Source: Paraspadella gotoi
Lineage: Eukaryota; Chaetognatha
Length of the DNA stretch: 64,000 bases
Assembly (NCBI GenBank): GCA_051294375.1
Contig: CM119269.1
Coordinates: forward strand, 5,837,183-5,901,182
Direction of reading: 5' to 3'
Every line of letters begins with the position of its first letter. Position 1 is the first letter of the stretch. The notes under the pieces were generated by a model. It was not told the DNA's origin. It was given only the letters and a program-made list of their open reading frames with translations, and did not search any database. Shown piece by piece: positions 51,951 through 63,331 of this stretch. Both the position numbers and the translations under genes were made by a program.

Positions 51951-53195
51951 TTTCCATTATGTTATCTCAGCTATTGTTTATCTCATTTTACATCCTTAAA
52001 TATTTATGATACTTATTTGTAGTTGATGATGCTTTTGCAGGTATACGTTTTTATTTTTGTCCAAAAGGTTTATACATATTGTCAGATAGTAACTTAATCA
52101 TGTAGGATTTCTGAATGCATTATATAGGGTTCAAGACGGCACAATTCAAAGTTATTTGATATTTAAGCGTATTCATATTTCTCCTAAAGTTTAGTTTACT
52201 TAACCTTGATTTCGATTTGTGTCTGAAAGCTGATAGAGAAGTATACTCCACTCATCATATCTCGGAACCCCTGTAAATTTCAAGTATGGCTTTCTCGTAT
52301 CTATTCAATGCGCGCGCATATAATGAATCATTGTTTTAAAACATCTCACCCCTTGTAGTTGCTAAATTCTTTTGTTTTATGCATATCAAGTCCATCCGCC
52401 AAAATCTTTTTGGCTCTTAGTTCATTATTGTATTCATTGTGTGAAACTGTTCAGGAGTTAAGTTTGTAACGATATATGGTCCTACACCCTGTATAGCTTC
52501 AATCTCTAGTCATCGGATTAATCTTCTCAATCTGTATTTAGCCTTTCTCCATCACCTCCATCAGCCAAAGGGCGCGACCCTCTGAGTCCTGTGGCTGGGA
52601 AGAACATCACCCCAACCGGAGAAAGTTTAGTCTCGTTCCTCATCACCGTCGACCTGGACGATTGAGCATGATGGTTGCCTGCACCATGCACGTATGCAGC
52701 TTGCACGATGCGGATGACAAATTCTGCGGAATGACGCGTGCGCAATCTTTTAATTACGATTATCCGCGGCTGTTGTCACTCAATCTCACAACGAAATTAT
52801 CAACTAAGCTGAACAGACGGTTCACCATCGAGATCAATAAAAGTCAGGAACTATGAACATGAACAACCTGAATAAAAGACGCTAACCAAAAACGGCAAAG
52901 GTAAACAAAAGAGAACCATTTTCCTTCATCTCTAGCGGCGATCCGGCGAAATACGCTCGACAACAATCAAGTGGTTGAATTGGCGATCGCGCCAGGACGA
53001 AGACGGGCGACATCGAGCGGGTGAAGATGATGAAGAACAACAACGGGTGGAGAGAGCGGAAAACATGTGAGGGAGAATCGGGAGTGTTGGAGAGTAAAGA
53101 GTTATATAGTGGTGGGGAGAGATTAGGCTGGTTGGGGTGGAGTGATGGTGGCGTGGAAAGATTGAGATTAAATTCGTACAACTTTCTCTTTTACT
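51950..53195. repeat. Large inverted repeat, left arm
   Basis: Matches the reverse complement of about 55865-57200, for example around the ATATGCGCGCGCAT region and the GCGGAATGACGCG segment. It carries damaged versions of exons found intact in the right arm; the exon near 52935-53090 has at least four one-base indels relative to the right arm. Confidence 0.8.
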
Positions 53196-53235
53196 CTCTA
53201 TTTTTTTTTCTTTCTTTCTTTTTTTTTTACTTACT

Positions 53236-53542
53236 TCATCCTCCCCAGCATTTCCGGCCTTCTCTCCCGAAGTGCGGCGGCTGCAGCGACGGCCGGGCAT
53301 TCCGATTAAATTCGCTGCCGACGCGCGCGGGCGAAGCGGCGCGAAAACCTCTCGGCGCTCGGCGGGCGCCGGGGAGACCTTCCGCGCGCGCCGGCGCCCG
53401 GAGCGGCGTGGCGTGGCGGCTTCCAGGCGGATTTCGGCGCCGATAGTTTTCCGTTGAATTCGCCCTTCTTCGTATTCGTCCGCCGTAATTTTCGTCGTAA
53501 TCGTCGCCTTCGTAATCGTCGTAATAATCTTCTTCTTCGTGC
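53236..53542 (-). pseudogene. Module B, copy 2: repeated exon
   Basis: A second copy of the exon at 48958-49277. Here the EEEDYYDDYEGDDYDENYGG frame is open, but the 3' end is damaged (the GGATGAAG donor region becomes a stop). It sits in the block between the two 25-N gaps. Confidence 0.5.
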
Positions 53543-53867
53543 TGGGAATTATTTTTAATCACCTTACCGTTACCGTAGTAAAGTAGATATTAGTTGGATA
53601 AAGATGAACGAAAACCCCACGCTTTTTTAATAACATTAAAAATCAACTTACAAAAAATTACTCAACAATAAACTGATGAAGATAAAAAATCACATAAAAA
53701 CAAAATATATGAAATGGAAAGAAACGGATTGGAAAAAAAGTAAACTTGATTAATAGACATATATAGACTATATAGCTATATATGACAACGTCAAAATAAG
53801 AAAATAACGCGTATGAAATCTAACATTGACTGAAACCTTGCAGGCCCTTAACCTACCACCGCCTGTC

Positions 53868-53945
53868 AAGGGCAAGATTGCTCGTCTATTGAATGAATGA
53901 ATGATCTTTATTCGCCGTCCCAATTTTATAAAAAAATTATTTTAA
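53868..53945. repeat. Dispersed repeat fragment
   Basis: Matches 49607-49675 (GGGCAAGATTGCTCGTCTAT) and more distantly 38085-38150; it directly precedes a short-TIR repeat copy in both closest cases. Confidence 0.7.
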
Positions 53946-53951
53946 AAAAAA

Positions 53952-54260
53952 ACGGTAATACCGATGTGTTGACCCGCCAGTAACTTTATTATCACGTGTA
54001 TTTCCTTCTTTATCGCATTCCGTCTTTTATCCCTTATATCAGTTTTAGAATTTCCGAGGGCGGCGCTAGCAGTCTCTATTGATTGAGTTTTTCTGTCTTA
54101 AACAAATGAAGGGGTTANNNNNNNNNNNNNNNNNNNNNNNNNACCGAATATAGGCAAATTATATGCATTTTTAACGTAAGATGGACAGACCGACGGTGAG
54201 ACAGATCGACCGAAAATTGACTTATAGAGTTGCTCCGCGAGTCCTCGCCGCGCAACTAAA
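53952..54260 (+). mobile_element. Dispersed short-TIR repeat, copy 4 (contains 25-N gap)
   Basis: Starts ACGGTAATACCGATGTGTTG and ends CCTCGCCGCGCAACTAAAAAG. A 25-N gap (54118-54142) interrupts it. Confidence 0.65.
54118..54142. other. 25-N assembly gap
   Basis: Second 25-N run; together with the one at 49714 it brackets a block whose parts duplicate the flanks. Confidence 0.99.
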
Positions 54261-54325
54261 AAGCAATAAACGACAGATAAAATAATAATATAAGAATATA
54301 TGTATAAGAAAAAATAATAAACTCA

Positions 54326-54646
54326 CTAAAATTCCTCCTCGTCCCCCCAATCCTCCTCCTCCTCCTCCACCCACTCCTCCCCGCCTCCATCGTCCGCCGG
54401 CGCCCAATCCGCCGCCGGCGCTTCCGGCGCCGCCGCCACCGGCGACGCCACAGTTGGAGTCGTCGTTGGAGGCGCCACTGTCGTCGGGCGCCGGGATTTA
54501 CCGCCGGATGAGCGCCGGTTCCAATTGGCGTCGCAAGAAGGCTTGGGGATGCCGGCGAAACATCCAGTGTAGGAGACGGTGCGAGCCGGGACGAGGGGGT
54601 AAGGCGGCAAGTCGTTGCAGGCGTCGATTGTGCCGCTGATGGCCTG

Positions 54647-54690
<44 letters not shown>

Positions 54691-55045
54691 TCAATGCAAA
54701 AGTTCGGATTAAAAAAAAATCTCTAACAACATTCGTACATATTGTAGACAATAAAAATGATAAAACGCTATGTAAACAAATGATCATTTCACAACAAAAA
54801 TATCATCAAAGTAAGATCTTATTATCTTATTTATAAACAAGATCACTTAACTTTACAGTTTTATATTGTATTCTCCAAATGCCATATTTAGATTTTTTTA
54901 CCTCCATATATGTCGCGGTCTTTCTATCCCCGCAAATATCTTCGTTTCCGTATCTCCCATAGTCCGAGGGACCGTAACCGTATTTAGATTTGTACATCTC
55001 TTCCCCTTCAAAAGAGAGAGAGGATGGAACGACGATTTTTATGGA

Positions 55046-55076
<31 letters not shown>

Positions 55077-55585
55077 CCAAATTGTTAAATGTTATTGAAT
55101 CATCGCTTAATTTTTAGCACTATTAGTCTTGCTCAATGCTTTTTTAACCGTTTTATGCGTTGAATTGTTTATTCTATGATTTCAGTTTAATGTAAATGTC
55201 TTTAAAAAAAATTAATTCTGTCGCCCCCCTGATTCTGAATCATCGTTCATATTGCCCCCACCTCTCCAGTACCCCCCTCAACCACCAGTCCCCACCTTCC
55301 CCGCATGGCCCTTCGTCTTCCAGCCCCTCCTCCGTCTGAGTGAAGACGTTGTACAAAGTCCTGTCCGCGTTGGGATCCCAATCCGTCAAGTAGTCGCCCT
55401 TCGGCTTCTCCTCCTCTTCCTCCTCCCACTCCTCGTCCTCCTCTTACGTCTTCCCATTTTCCCTCGTACTCTTTCTTCTCTCGCTGTGAGAGAGAGAGAG
55501 TGAGGGATGAAGGCAGAGAGGGAAGAGGAGAGAGAGAGGGAGAGAGGACGAGAGAGAGAGAGAGAGAGATGAGAGAGAGGAAGAG

Positions 55586-55617
<32 letters not shown>

Positions 55618-55747
55618 AACGGGGATGAGGGAGATGAAAAGAGGAAGACGCAAAGAAAAGATAAAGAAAAAAAAAAAAAAGAAAGAAAAAATAAAATGGT
55701 GGTAGAAATTTAAAGTGAGCAAGTGAGTGTAAGGATGAGAGAAAAAA

Positions 55748-55779
<32 letters not shown>

Positions 55780-57493
55780 AGAAGAAAGAAAGAAAGAAAG
55801 AAAAGAAAGAAAGAAAAAAGAAAGAAAGAAAGAAAGAAAGAAAGAAAATAGAGAGAAAGAAAAGTGTACGAATTAATCTTCAACTTTCCACCGCCACCAT
55901 CACTCACCCCAACCACCTATCTCTCCCACCACAAACTTACTCTCCAACATCCCGATTCTCCCTCATCCATGTTTTCCGCTCTCTCCACCCGTTGTTGTTC
56001 TTCATCATCTTCATCCCGCTCGATGTCGCCGTCTTCGTCCTGGCCGATCGCCAATTCAACCACGTGATGTTGCTCGAGCGTATTTCGCCGGTTCGCCGCT
56101 AGAGATGAAGGAAAATGTTCTTTTGTTTACCTTGCCGTTTTTGGTTACGTCTTTTTATTCGTTTTTGTTTTCATGTTCATAGTCTATTTTCCTGACTTTA
56201 ATTGTCTGCGAGTGGTTTTAACCGTCTTGTTCAGTGAGTTTGTTTATAATTCTGTTTGTGATATTTTGAGTGACAACATCCGCGGATATTATCGGTAATT
56301 AAAAGATTGCGCATCGCGTCATTCCGCAGAATTTTCTATCCGCATCGTGCCAGTTGCTGCATACGTGCATGTTGCAGCAACCTCATCATCTCAATCTCCT
56401 CGTCGACGGTGAGAGGAACGAGACTAAACTTTTCTCCGGGTTTCGGGTTGATGTTCTTCTCCAGCACAGGACTCAGATGAAGGTCGGCCTTTGCTGAGGA
56501 GGTTGATGGAGAAAGGGCTTAATATTATATAATATATATATAATATATATATATATATAATAATTACAGATTTCGATGAAGATTTGATCCGATGACTGAG
56601 ATATGAATCTATACAGGGGTGGCACCATATATCCGTACAAAACTTAACATCCTGAACAGTCTAAACGAATTGAGATACAATAATGAACTAAGAGCCAAAA
56701 GATTTTTTCTGGATTTTTACTTGCATATGCAATAAAACAAAATGAATTTTTAGCAACTACAAGGGGTTGTAGATGTTTTAAAAACAATTACTCATTTATA
56801 TGCGCGCGCATTGAATAGCATACGATAAAAGCCATACTTGTGAATATTTTACAGTGGTTGTTTCCGAATATGATAGTGGTGTGTATTATCTTTCTCCTAT
56901 TTTCAGCTTTTCATAACCATCCAAATCTAAATTTCAATAGGGTAAGTAAACTAAACTTTAGGAAGATTTTAATTAATACGCTTAAATTATCAAATACTTT
57001 TTGTAATTCTTGCCGTCTTGAACCTTATATAATGCATTCAGAAATCATACATGATTAAGTTACTTATCTGACAATATCGTTATAAATCTTTTTGACAAAA
57101 ATAAAATGTATACCTTGCCAAAAGCATTCTTCAACTACAAATAAGTATTTTCATAAATTATTTTAAGGGTTATGTTTTAAAATGAGATTAAACAATAACA
57201 ATAAATATTCAAACATTTTTCTACCAAACTGCGCGGGGTAAACAGAGCAGTTGCCTTTGCTGCATCAAAATAAGCATTATACCTGAGTATTTCAAAACAG
57301 GTAATATATCGGCTAAAAGCTAAAAGCCCATTATTAAAATATTTATACAGATTTTGAAAATCATTAACAGTTTTGATTAATGATTTTTTAATTTTTTTCC
57401 GGATATATGGACTCACCTCTCTAGATAGACAGCAAATAGAAAGAAAGATAGAAAGATAGATAGATAAGTATATAGATAAATAGATAGATAGAT

Positions 57494-57541
<48 letters not shown>

Positions 57542-59190
57542 CATAATAAGACACACCAAGATTGTTTTTGTTGTAGAGAAATTCCGTGTCGCCCCTTCTG
57601 TTGACCTGAAGAAAAGTAATAATAATAATAATTTTTAAAAAAAGGAAGAAAATTTCTTTTTTTTTAAATTGTCATTGTCAATTCCCATTTTCCTCTCTTT
57701 CAAAAACGTAACTGCTTTTCCCAGCACATCTCAAACCACCACCCTAGTTTCCACTCACCACCCTGATTCCGTTGGAAGTGATGTAACGCGACGCGGCGCC
57801 ACCGTCGTAACCTTCCATGACATTGGCGGGAATTTGGCGGGGATCTTGTCTGACGTTCGAAAAAAAAAGGGGACACGGACCAGTGAAAAAGTAAACAAAC
57901 GAAAAAAATTAACGAGCGTACGACTAGAAAAATAATTTTACGGGTAAAAACTACTGAGTATGCAAACAAAAGAAAAATATAGATTATAACAAACAAACGT
58001 ATTAAATTGCTCCTTCCTCACTTGTAATATTCGGTGGCGATTCTCCCCAACGCATCGATCTGCTGCTTGATCAGCGGCCGCTGACGACGCGGATGCAGCT
58101 TCCGCTCTCCGCCGCCGCCGTCAAGGGAGCCGCCGCTGCCGCTACCGCTCAACTCCCTCGATCCACGCTTGCCCTGTGGAGCGTTGGCGTTGGCATTGAC
58201 GTTAGCGTCGCCGTCCCACGCTCTTCCTCGATGACGGTAAGGCGCCTGAACGCCGGCTGCGTTTTGAATCAGCGGCGGCGGCGCCACGAAATGGTATCGA
58301 GGATTCAGCCTATACGCGGCGTCGTTGTTGTTGTTGACGTTCGCGCCGCCCCCGGCGTCGTAGTTATATCCGGCGACGATGTTGTTGTTGTTGGCGTTGA
58401 CTTCGCGGTGCCTCGACGAACGACGACGACGAGCGACGCCGGGAGAGGGGATTCTCGGCGGCGCTCTCGGCGCCGATCTATTGCCGGGACGAGGAAGACG
58501 GCGCCGACAAGATTCGACTGATGAGGAGTAGTCCGACGAACGCTGGCCGGAAGGGCGCCGGATTATCGGTCGCCCGTGATTCTCGCGAGATGAACTTCTT
58601 CGTCCAGATGGACGTCGCGGGCTCGTTCCTCTTCCTCCTCCTCCTCCTCCACCCGGCGTCCTCCGAAGCGAGCGGCGTCGCGGGCCTTTCCGAGCGGCGC
58701 TCTTCGATCGCGCCGCTCGAGATTGACCGAGGGTCCGGACGACGCGCGGTCTCGACGGACGCCGCATCGAGGACGGCTGCGCGAGCCGTCTCGGTCGAGA
58801 AAGCGCCCTTCGTGGAGCAGGACCATTTTGGCGGGAAACGAAAGGGCGCGGCGATCGCGGGACAAGCGCCGGATGCTGAGGACGCGGCGTCGACCGCAGC
58901 GGACGCGGCGTCGACCGCAGCGGACGCGGCGAGCGAGATGACCTCGAGGGGGAGCGGACTAACGACGCTGAAGGAGATCTCGACGATCGATTCCAACCTC
59001 GTCGCCCTGGAGACGGCGACCTCGTTGAGCGTGGAGATCGCGGCGAACGCGGCCGTCGTGCTGCGACAGGACGCGCGACGATCGAATTGGCGTTCGATCC
59101 ACGAAGACGTCGACGTCGCAAAGACGACGATGACGAAGACCGCGACGAGGGCGACGTTCTCGACGCGCTTGTCCGCTTGGGTCGAGCTTT
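54326..59190 (-). CDS. Orphan multi-exon gene: Arg-rich, then acidic, Cys-containing protein (5' end missing)
   Basis: Minus-strand exons, 5' to 3': about 59190-58022, 57849-57759, 57605-57557, 56098-55941, 55483-55296, 54999-54902 and 54643-54326 (stop TAG). Junction phases agree throughout, allowing one extra A near 55446. The first exon ends in KQQIDALGRIATEYYK and contains RRPSGRRSS-type repeats and Asn runs. Between 58.5 and 59.1 kb three frames are open, and one of them has a membrane-like segment (NVALVAVFVIVVFA). Later exons give DEDGDIERDEDDEEQQRVE, EEDEEWEEEEEEKPKGDYL and DICGD, with five or six Cys near the end (DACNDL, TGCFAGIPKPSC), then a Pro/Ala/Glu-rich tail. The start exon was not found. 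A secreted or type II membrane matrix protein is one reading; I recognise no family. Confidence 0.5.
54652..54688. repeat. (GA)n, a CT tract on the coding strand before the last acceptor
   Basis: On the minus (coding) strand this CT tract ends just before the TTTCTTTCAG acceptor of the last exon. Confidence 0.9.
55488..55620. repeat. (GA)n block, a CT tract on the coding strand before an acceptor
   Basis: On the minus strand it leads into CTCTCTCACAG, the acceptor of the exon 55483-55296. Confidence 0.9.
55740..55858. repeat. (GAAA)n tetranucleotide block
   Basis: About 120 bases of GAAA units with small interruptions at the outer end of the right inverted-repeat arm. Confidence 0.95.
55865..57200. 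repeat. Large inverted repeat, right arm
   Basis: Reverse-complement partner of 51950-53195; about 2.7 kb separates the arms. It lies inside the orphan minus-strand gene and contains its exon 56098-55941. Confidence 0.8.
56336..56518 (-). CDS. Possible alternative or terminal exon in the right arm
   Basis: The minus strand is open for 60 codons to a TAG at 56336, with very protein-like sequence (SPVLEKNINPKPGEKFSLV and DEEIEMMRLLQHARMQQLA). An acceptor AAG at its start would accept the phase-1 end of the exon 57605-57557. It could be an alternative last exon of the orphan gene. Alternatively it could be an internal exon whose end is disturbed by an indel, since the left arm differs exactly there. 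Confidence 0.35.
   Translation of the reverse strand, partial: ALSPSTSSAKADLHLSPVLEKNINPKPGEKFSLVPLTVDEEIEMMRLLQHARMQQLARCG
57425..57545. repeat. (GATA)n tetranucleotide repeat
   Basis: GATA units with GAAA variants over about 120 bases, just 3' of an exon of the orphan minus-strand gene. Confidence 0.95.
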
Positions 59191-59192
59191 AA

Positions 59193-60357
59193 AGAGATGT
59201 TTCGTGTTGAAGATTAAATGTCAAATTTGTTTGTTTTATGGTGTTTAGTCCACCATAATCTCGTTTGCAAAGTAAATTTAGTAAACTATTAGATACATTC
59301 TTTTTATTTGCTGATATGAAGTTGACGAGTAATTTTGGATTAAACATTAATAGTAATTAAAAACGCAATAATAACACACAATGACACATACAAACAGAAG
59401 TGCTTTGTGAAAATTGTAAAATCAGAAAAAATTTATAGGGTGGTAAGGAAGATTGGTAAAAAAAGTAGTGCTCCTTGTACAGGCGGGGAATGCCCATGAG
59501 GCCATGAGGCCATGAGGCCCTGACACAATTGACACATTGTCACAGGACATCTAACTGGTTGGCCTTAGGGGCTTTGGACTTTCACTGGTCGCCGCGCCTC
59601 TATTTCACTGACGCATTAATACTAGAACCATCACGCTTTGCTAACTTTGAAGCTACATTTGTGACAAAACATTTTTAATGAGATGACGTCAAGAAAAATT
59701 ATTGACACAAACAAATTTACTCCTGAATTAACAAAACTAATGTAATCAAGGAAAAATTAAAAAACAGACATGGGAAATCAAAGAAAGTCGTAAAATTCTT
59801 GTCAATAAATTTAATAAATAAATAAATTTAATTTAATGAATTCAATTATTTTCTTCTTCTACAGTATAATTATTGATTCTGTATTGTTGATTTCTCAGAT
59901 TTTTTAGAAATTTTAAAAAAATGTTCGTTTCTGAAACATAATATTGCATGTACGTACACTCATGCATTGCATATACTACAACTTTATATTTCATGATTTT
60001 TTTCACATCAAAACAATAAGGACCAATTCGATACATTTCCTTTTAGCTAATTGTTAAACCTGTTAGCTCTTCACGATTGTGCCCTTTATTTCGTCTTTCT
60101 GCATCGTAACAGTCAAAAAAAATTCGAAGGAAAAGTAAGGAAGAGAATTGGAGAAATAAAGCGGGTAGACTGACAATTTTACTGAAATAAAAATACATTG
60201 TGATACACACTTTATAACTTTCGGTTATATAAGGACGGTTTGATGGTCACTAATCAACTTAAATTGGACCTAACAAAGTCTGATTGAAAACTTGAAAAGC
60301 TCTTTGAAAGTTAACAGATTATATAATATTTCTTCCGATGCCATTGGACCACTGATG
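59193..60357. other. Intergenic, AT-rich
   Basis: No supported exon; the missing 5' exon of the orphan minus-strand gene may lie here. A short CATGAGGC triplication occurs near 59492-59519. Confidence 0.6.
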
Positions 60358-62556
60358 CTAAAGGTGCAGAAGTAAAATAGTCGTTGGAATAATCAAGCAA
60401 ATTAAACAAGGTAAATTGCCGAAATCAGTTACCTCATAATCGATCAGCTCAGAAAACCGAAGCATTGATGGAAATATTAATTTAGCGTAGACGCGCAAGA
60501 ATCTCTTGCAAGAAATTATCTCACGTTTAGGTATGTCAGTGTTACCACAGCATCGCAGAGAAGTGACAAAAGGTTTCAAGACGCTTTTAGTAACGTATTT
60601 GAAATTTTCCTTCCTCAATTTAGCGCCTCGATTCGATAGAAAAACGTAAATGCCCGAAAAAATCGCCGTCGAAATAAAAATCCAGGATAATTTTCGACGA
60701 GACTCGGCGAATCCGTTTCTTCCTTTGATGACAAACAACGCGTTGAAAATGGGGAGAAACGAGAGACAAAAGTAAAAGAAAAAGTTTTGATTGAAAACGA
60801 AGTGACCGAGAAATTCCGTGATCTTTTTCGTATTTGGAAATATTGTCTTTGGTCCATCGTAGGATCCGTTCAAGCCGCAACCGTTGGCGACGAGATTTCT
60901 CAACCTTCGCCTCGTCGCCCGACCTCTGATGGCGGAATAAACCGTCGGGGGAATCAGCGTGGACGAAAGGGCAATCGTCGTTGCGGCGAAACTTCGAACG
61001 CGCGGTCTCATTCGCGACAAGAGGCGTTGCTGAATCGTTAGAACAACGAAGGTCAAACCCAGGGGGAAAAAATTCGCCGTCAAAATAAATTCGTGGTAAA
61101 TCTTCAGTGAATTCAAACTCGGGACTGAGGAGAGAAGAAAAACAGATTCCAGTGCTAGTATAAATTGGAAGAGTCTTTTCATCGTTATTAAAGTGGCGAT
61201 CGAAGAGATTAGACCCAAGGCGACTTCCAAAGACAAAAGGGTGAAGATTGTTTCGTCACTGACGTAAAAAATGGCTGAATTTCCAAGAATTAAAATGTAT
61301 CTCTGACGAGTTACAAAAGTAGTTTTATTGAAATTGTATGGCGCAGAGTCATAATGAGCTCTGAGCAAGTTCGCCCAAGCATTTTTGCTTAGAATATTTT
61401 CGTTTACTTTTAGTACTACTCCGTCATAGAAAACCGAACCGTCTAAAGTTAAATGCGATAATATTTTGGTGCTCGGATTACTTAAGCCAAATTTTCGTTC
61501 CGTGCGGTATTGCAACTGCATCATATTTTGATGTTGGCGGCTCATTAAATTGAGAGCTACTATTAGAGTATTGCAAAAACAGGGTAAAAATATTTCCATC
61601 GCGTCCTCTCTTAACTTTATTTGATTATATTTTTTAATTTTACTTAATTTTAAGTTACGACGTATGGAATTGAAACAAAATCGCAGATCAGCGGGCGTAA
61701 AAACTCTAAATATCAAAAACGGAGCCAAAAGAAGGAAACAATACGAGGATCCGAAGCCCGCGTCGTAGATGAAATACATTCCGAGAAAAAGTCCGATCGT
61801 TCCCTGGATGGCGCCAAGAACGTACCCCGCCTTGGTCAGCGCGCCGCTTTCGCCACCTTGCGTTCGAATCTTTGCCGCGGTGGACGCGACGGAAATCGTA
61901 GAAAAAAAGGCGGAAACGAGAGTGAAGTGCTTCCTGAATCTCCAAAGACAAACGAAACTGTAGCCAAAGGCGAATAAGTCCATCCGGCGGCAGACGCAAG
62001 GAATGCGTTCGACCGGAGCCATTCCCGCGCCATTCCTTTCGAAGACGGAACCTCGAAGGGATTTGGCGTAAGGGTTGGCGAAGATCGGACGAGGGACGCA
62101 CTGCTCGTCGTTATCGTAGGTCATCGAATAGAAAGAAACGGCGGTTTGCAGCAACATTTGAAAATAGGATTCGAGCAAAACGTGGATCGTGTTCATCGCG
62201 AAAAGAAAGTCCGTTTTAAAAGCGAACGCCTGATGTTTGACGGCGTGAGGATCCAGGTCGAATGATAAGGGGACGGTCCCAAGACCAGAAGCCAAACAAG
62301 CTATCGTCGACAACTTTCGCGGGAAACTCGACCAGAGACGAGGAAAATCAATTCCGCGTCTCGCGAGCACGATGGAGCCGTAGATCATGGACGCAACGTT
62401 GTGGACTAGAAAAATGAGCAGAAACGCCAGACCAAAGTAAAATTGGGCGGCGTTGGGTGACGTCAAGTGGTCGACGATCGTTTTGACGTCCGTTACGACG
62501 TCGGCCACGACCAAAGTCGTCGTGGCAATGAGCTCGACCCTCGTCCAGTATGGCAT
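60358..62556 (-). CDS. Large XK-related-like multi-pass membrane protein (732 aa, single exon)
   Basis: Uninterrupted minus-strand frame from ATG at 62556 to TAG at 60358. The N-terminal half has XK-related (XKR) features. First is an acidic-spaced helix DVVTDVKTIVDHL, then a FYFGLAFLLIFLVHNVASM helix. Next comes LLESYFQMLLQTAVSFY, which resembles the LExxPQLLLQ motif of XKR scramblases but lacks its Pro-Gln. More helices follow (VLGAIQGTIGLFLGMYF, CFLLLAPFLIFRVF). Residues after about 320 form a second block with about six helices that I cannot match to XKR proteins, which are usually 350-450 residues in the core. XKR proteins scramble phospholipids or pair with transporters; the role here is inferred from weak similarity. 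Absence of introns contrasts with neighbouring genes. Confidence 0.6.
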   Translation of the reverse strand: MPYWTRVELIATTTLVVADVVTDVKTIVDHLTSPNAAQFYFGLAFLLIFLVHNVASMIYGSIVLARRGIDFPRLWSSFPRKLSTIACLASGLGTVPLSFDLDPHAVKHQAFAFKTDFLFAMNTIHVLLESYFQMLLQTAVSFYSMTYDNDEQCVPRPIFANPYAKSLRGSVFERNGAGMAPVERIPCVCRRMDLFAFGYSFVCLWRFRKHFTLVSAFFSTISVASTAAKIRTQGGESGALTKAGYVLGAIQGTIGLFLGMYFIYDAGFGSSYCFLLLAPFLIFRVFTPADLRFCFNSIRRNLKLSKIKKYNQIKLREDAMEIFLPCFCNTLIVALNLMSRQHQNMMQLQYRTERKFGLSNPSTKILSHLTLDGSVFYDGVVLKVNENILSKNAWANLLRAHYDSAPYNFNKTTFVTRQRYILILGNSAIFYVSDETIFTLLSLEVALGLISSIATLITMKRLFQFILALESVFLLSSVPSLNSLKIYHEFILTANFFPLGLTFVVLTIQQRLLSRMRPRVRSFAATTIALSSTLIPPTVYSAIRGRATRRRLRNLVANGCGLNGSYDGPKTIFPNTKKITEFLGHFVFNQNFFFYFCLSFLPIFNALFVIKGRNGFAESRRKLSWIFISTAIFSGIYVFLSNRGAKLRKENFKYVTKSVLKPFVTSLRCCGNTDIPKREIISCKRFLRVYAKLIFPSMLRFSELIDYEVTDFGNLPCLICLIIPTTILLLHL

Positions 62557-62710
62557 GTTCGGCGAGATGTGAAACTAGGAATTTTTAAAAGTGGATTGGG
62601 AGGTGATGTAGTTTCGACGATGGACGCGCTTCGGGGGTGAGGTGACAAAACCTTTCTTTCGATGTGATTTCAATCGGCGTTTGTAACAAACTTACGTTTT
62701 TTTGTCGCTG

Positions 62711-62785
62711 GTGATTTGAACGTTTCTCATTTGCATTAAACCATTAGTTGAACGTTTCTCATTAGCATTAAACCATTGGTTGTGG
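62711..62785. repeat. 32-bp tandem duplication
   Basis: GAACGTTTCTCATTTGCATT and the following bases occur twice head to tail, about 155 bases upstream of the XKR-like start codon. Confidence 0.8.
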
Positions 62786-63331
62786 ACATAAATGTTATCA
62801 TTGCGGTTATACTTTTAAAGAAGAAAATCAAACGATGGAAATAGGAATGATATTTTGTAAATGAGTTCTTTCGCACTTTTATGGTTATCCGTATAGCAGT
62901 GTTATTTTAGTCGAGCAAATCCAATATTATTTCTTTCTACACTAATTAATAATGAAATACTAATATAACAGAATAACTGAAAAGGTCACAAAAGTAATAA
63001 TAAATGTAATTGGAAATACAATAAATAGCTAAGTCACCTAGAATGTATTCAGACTGGGTAAGAACGGAACAAATGCTTTGGCTTCGCTAACCAAAATTTC
63101 GATAAATTATTATTATTAATATTATTGTATTATTAATACTATTTAGAAACGTGAGCACACATTTTTTCACCCACACACAAAAAAATTTTAGGTCAATCGT
63201 TCGATCCACTCGTTAGTTTGAGGTACTATTTATCATAATTTGAATTTAAAGATGCTTGAAATGACCAACCGACCTAACTATAACTAAGTGAATCAAAGAG
63301 CCAGAACTCTGCAATGAAGCAGAGCCCGGCA
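62786..63331. other. Intergenic, AT-rich
   Basis: I see nothing here beyond AT-rich sequence. Confidence 0.6.

Noticed and set aside
58521-59192. Plus-strand 223-residue frame with a signal-like Leu run
   Set aside because: It overlaps, antisense, the first exon of the minus-strand orphan gene, whose splice phases fit downstream exons. The Leu run mirrors a GAG/GGA-rich coding stretch.
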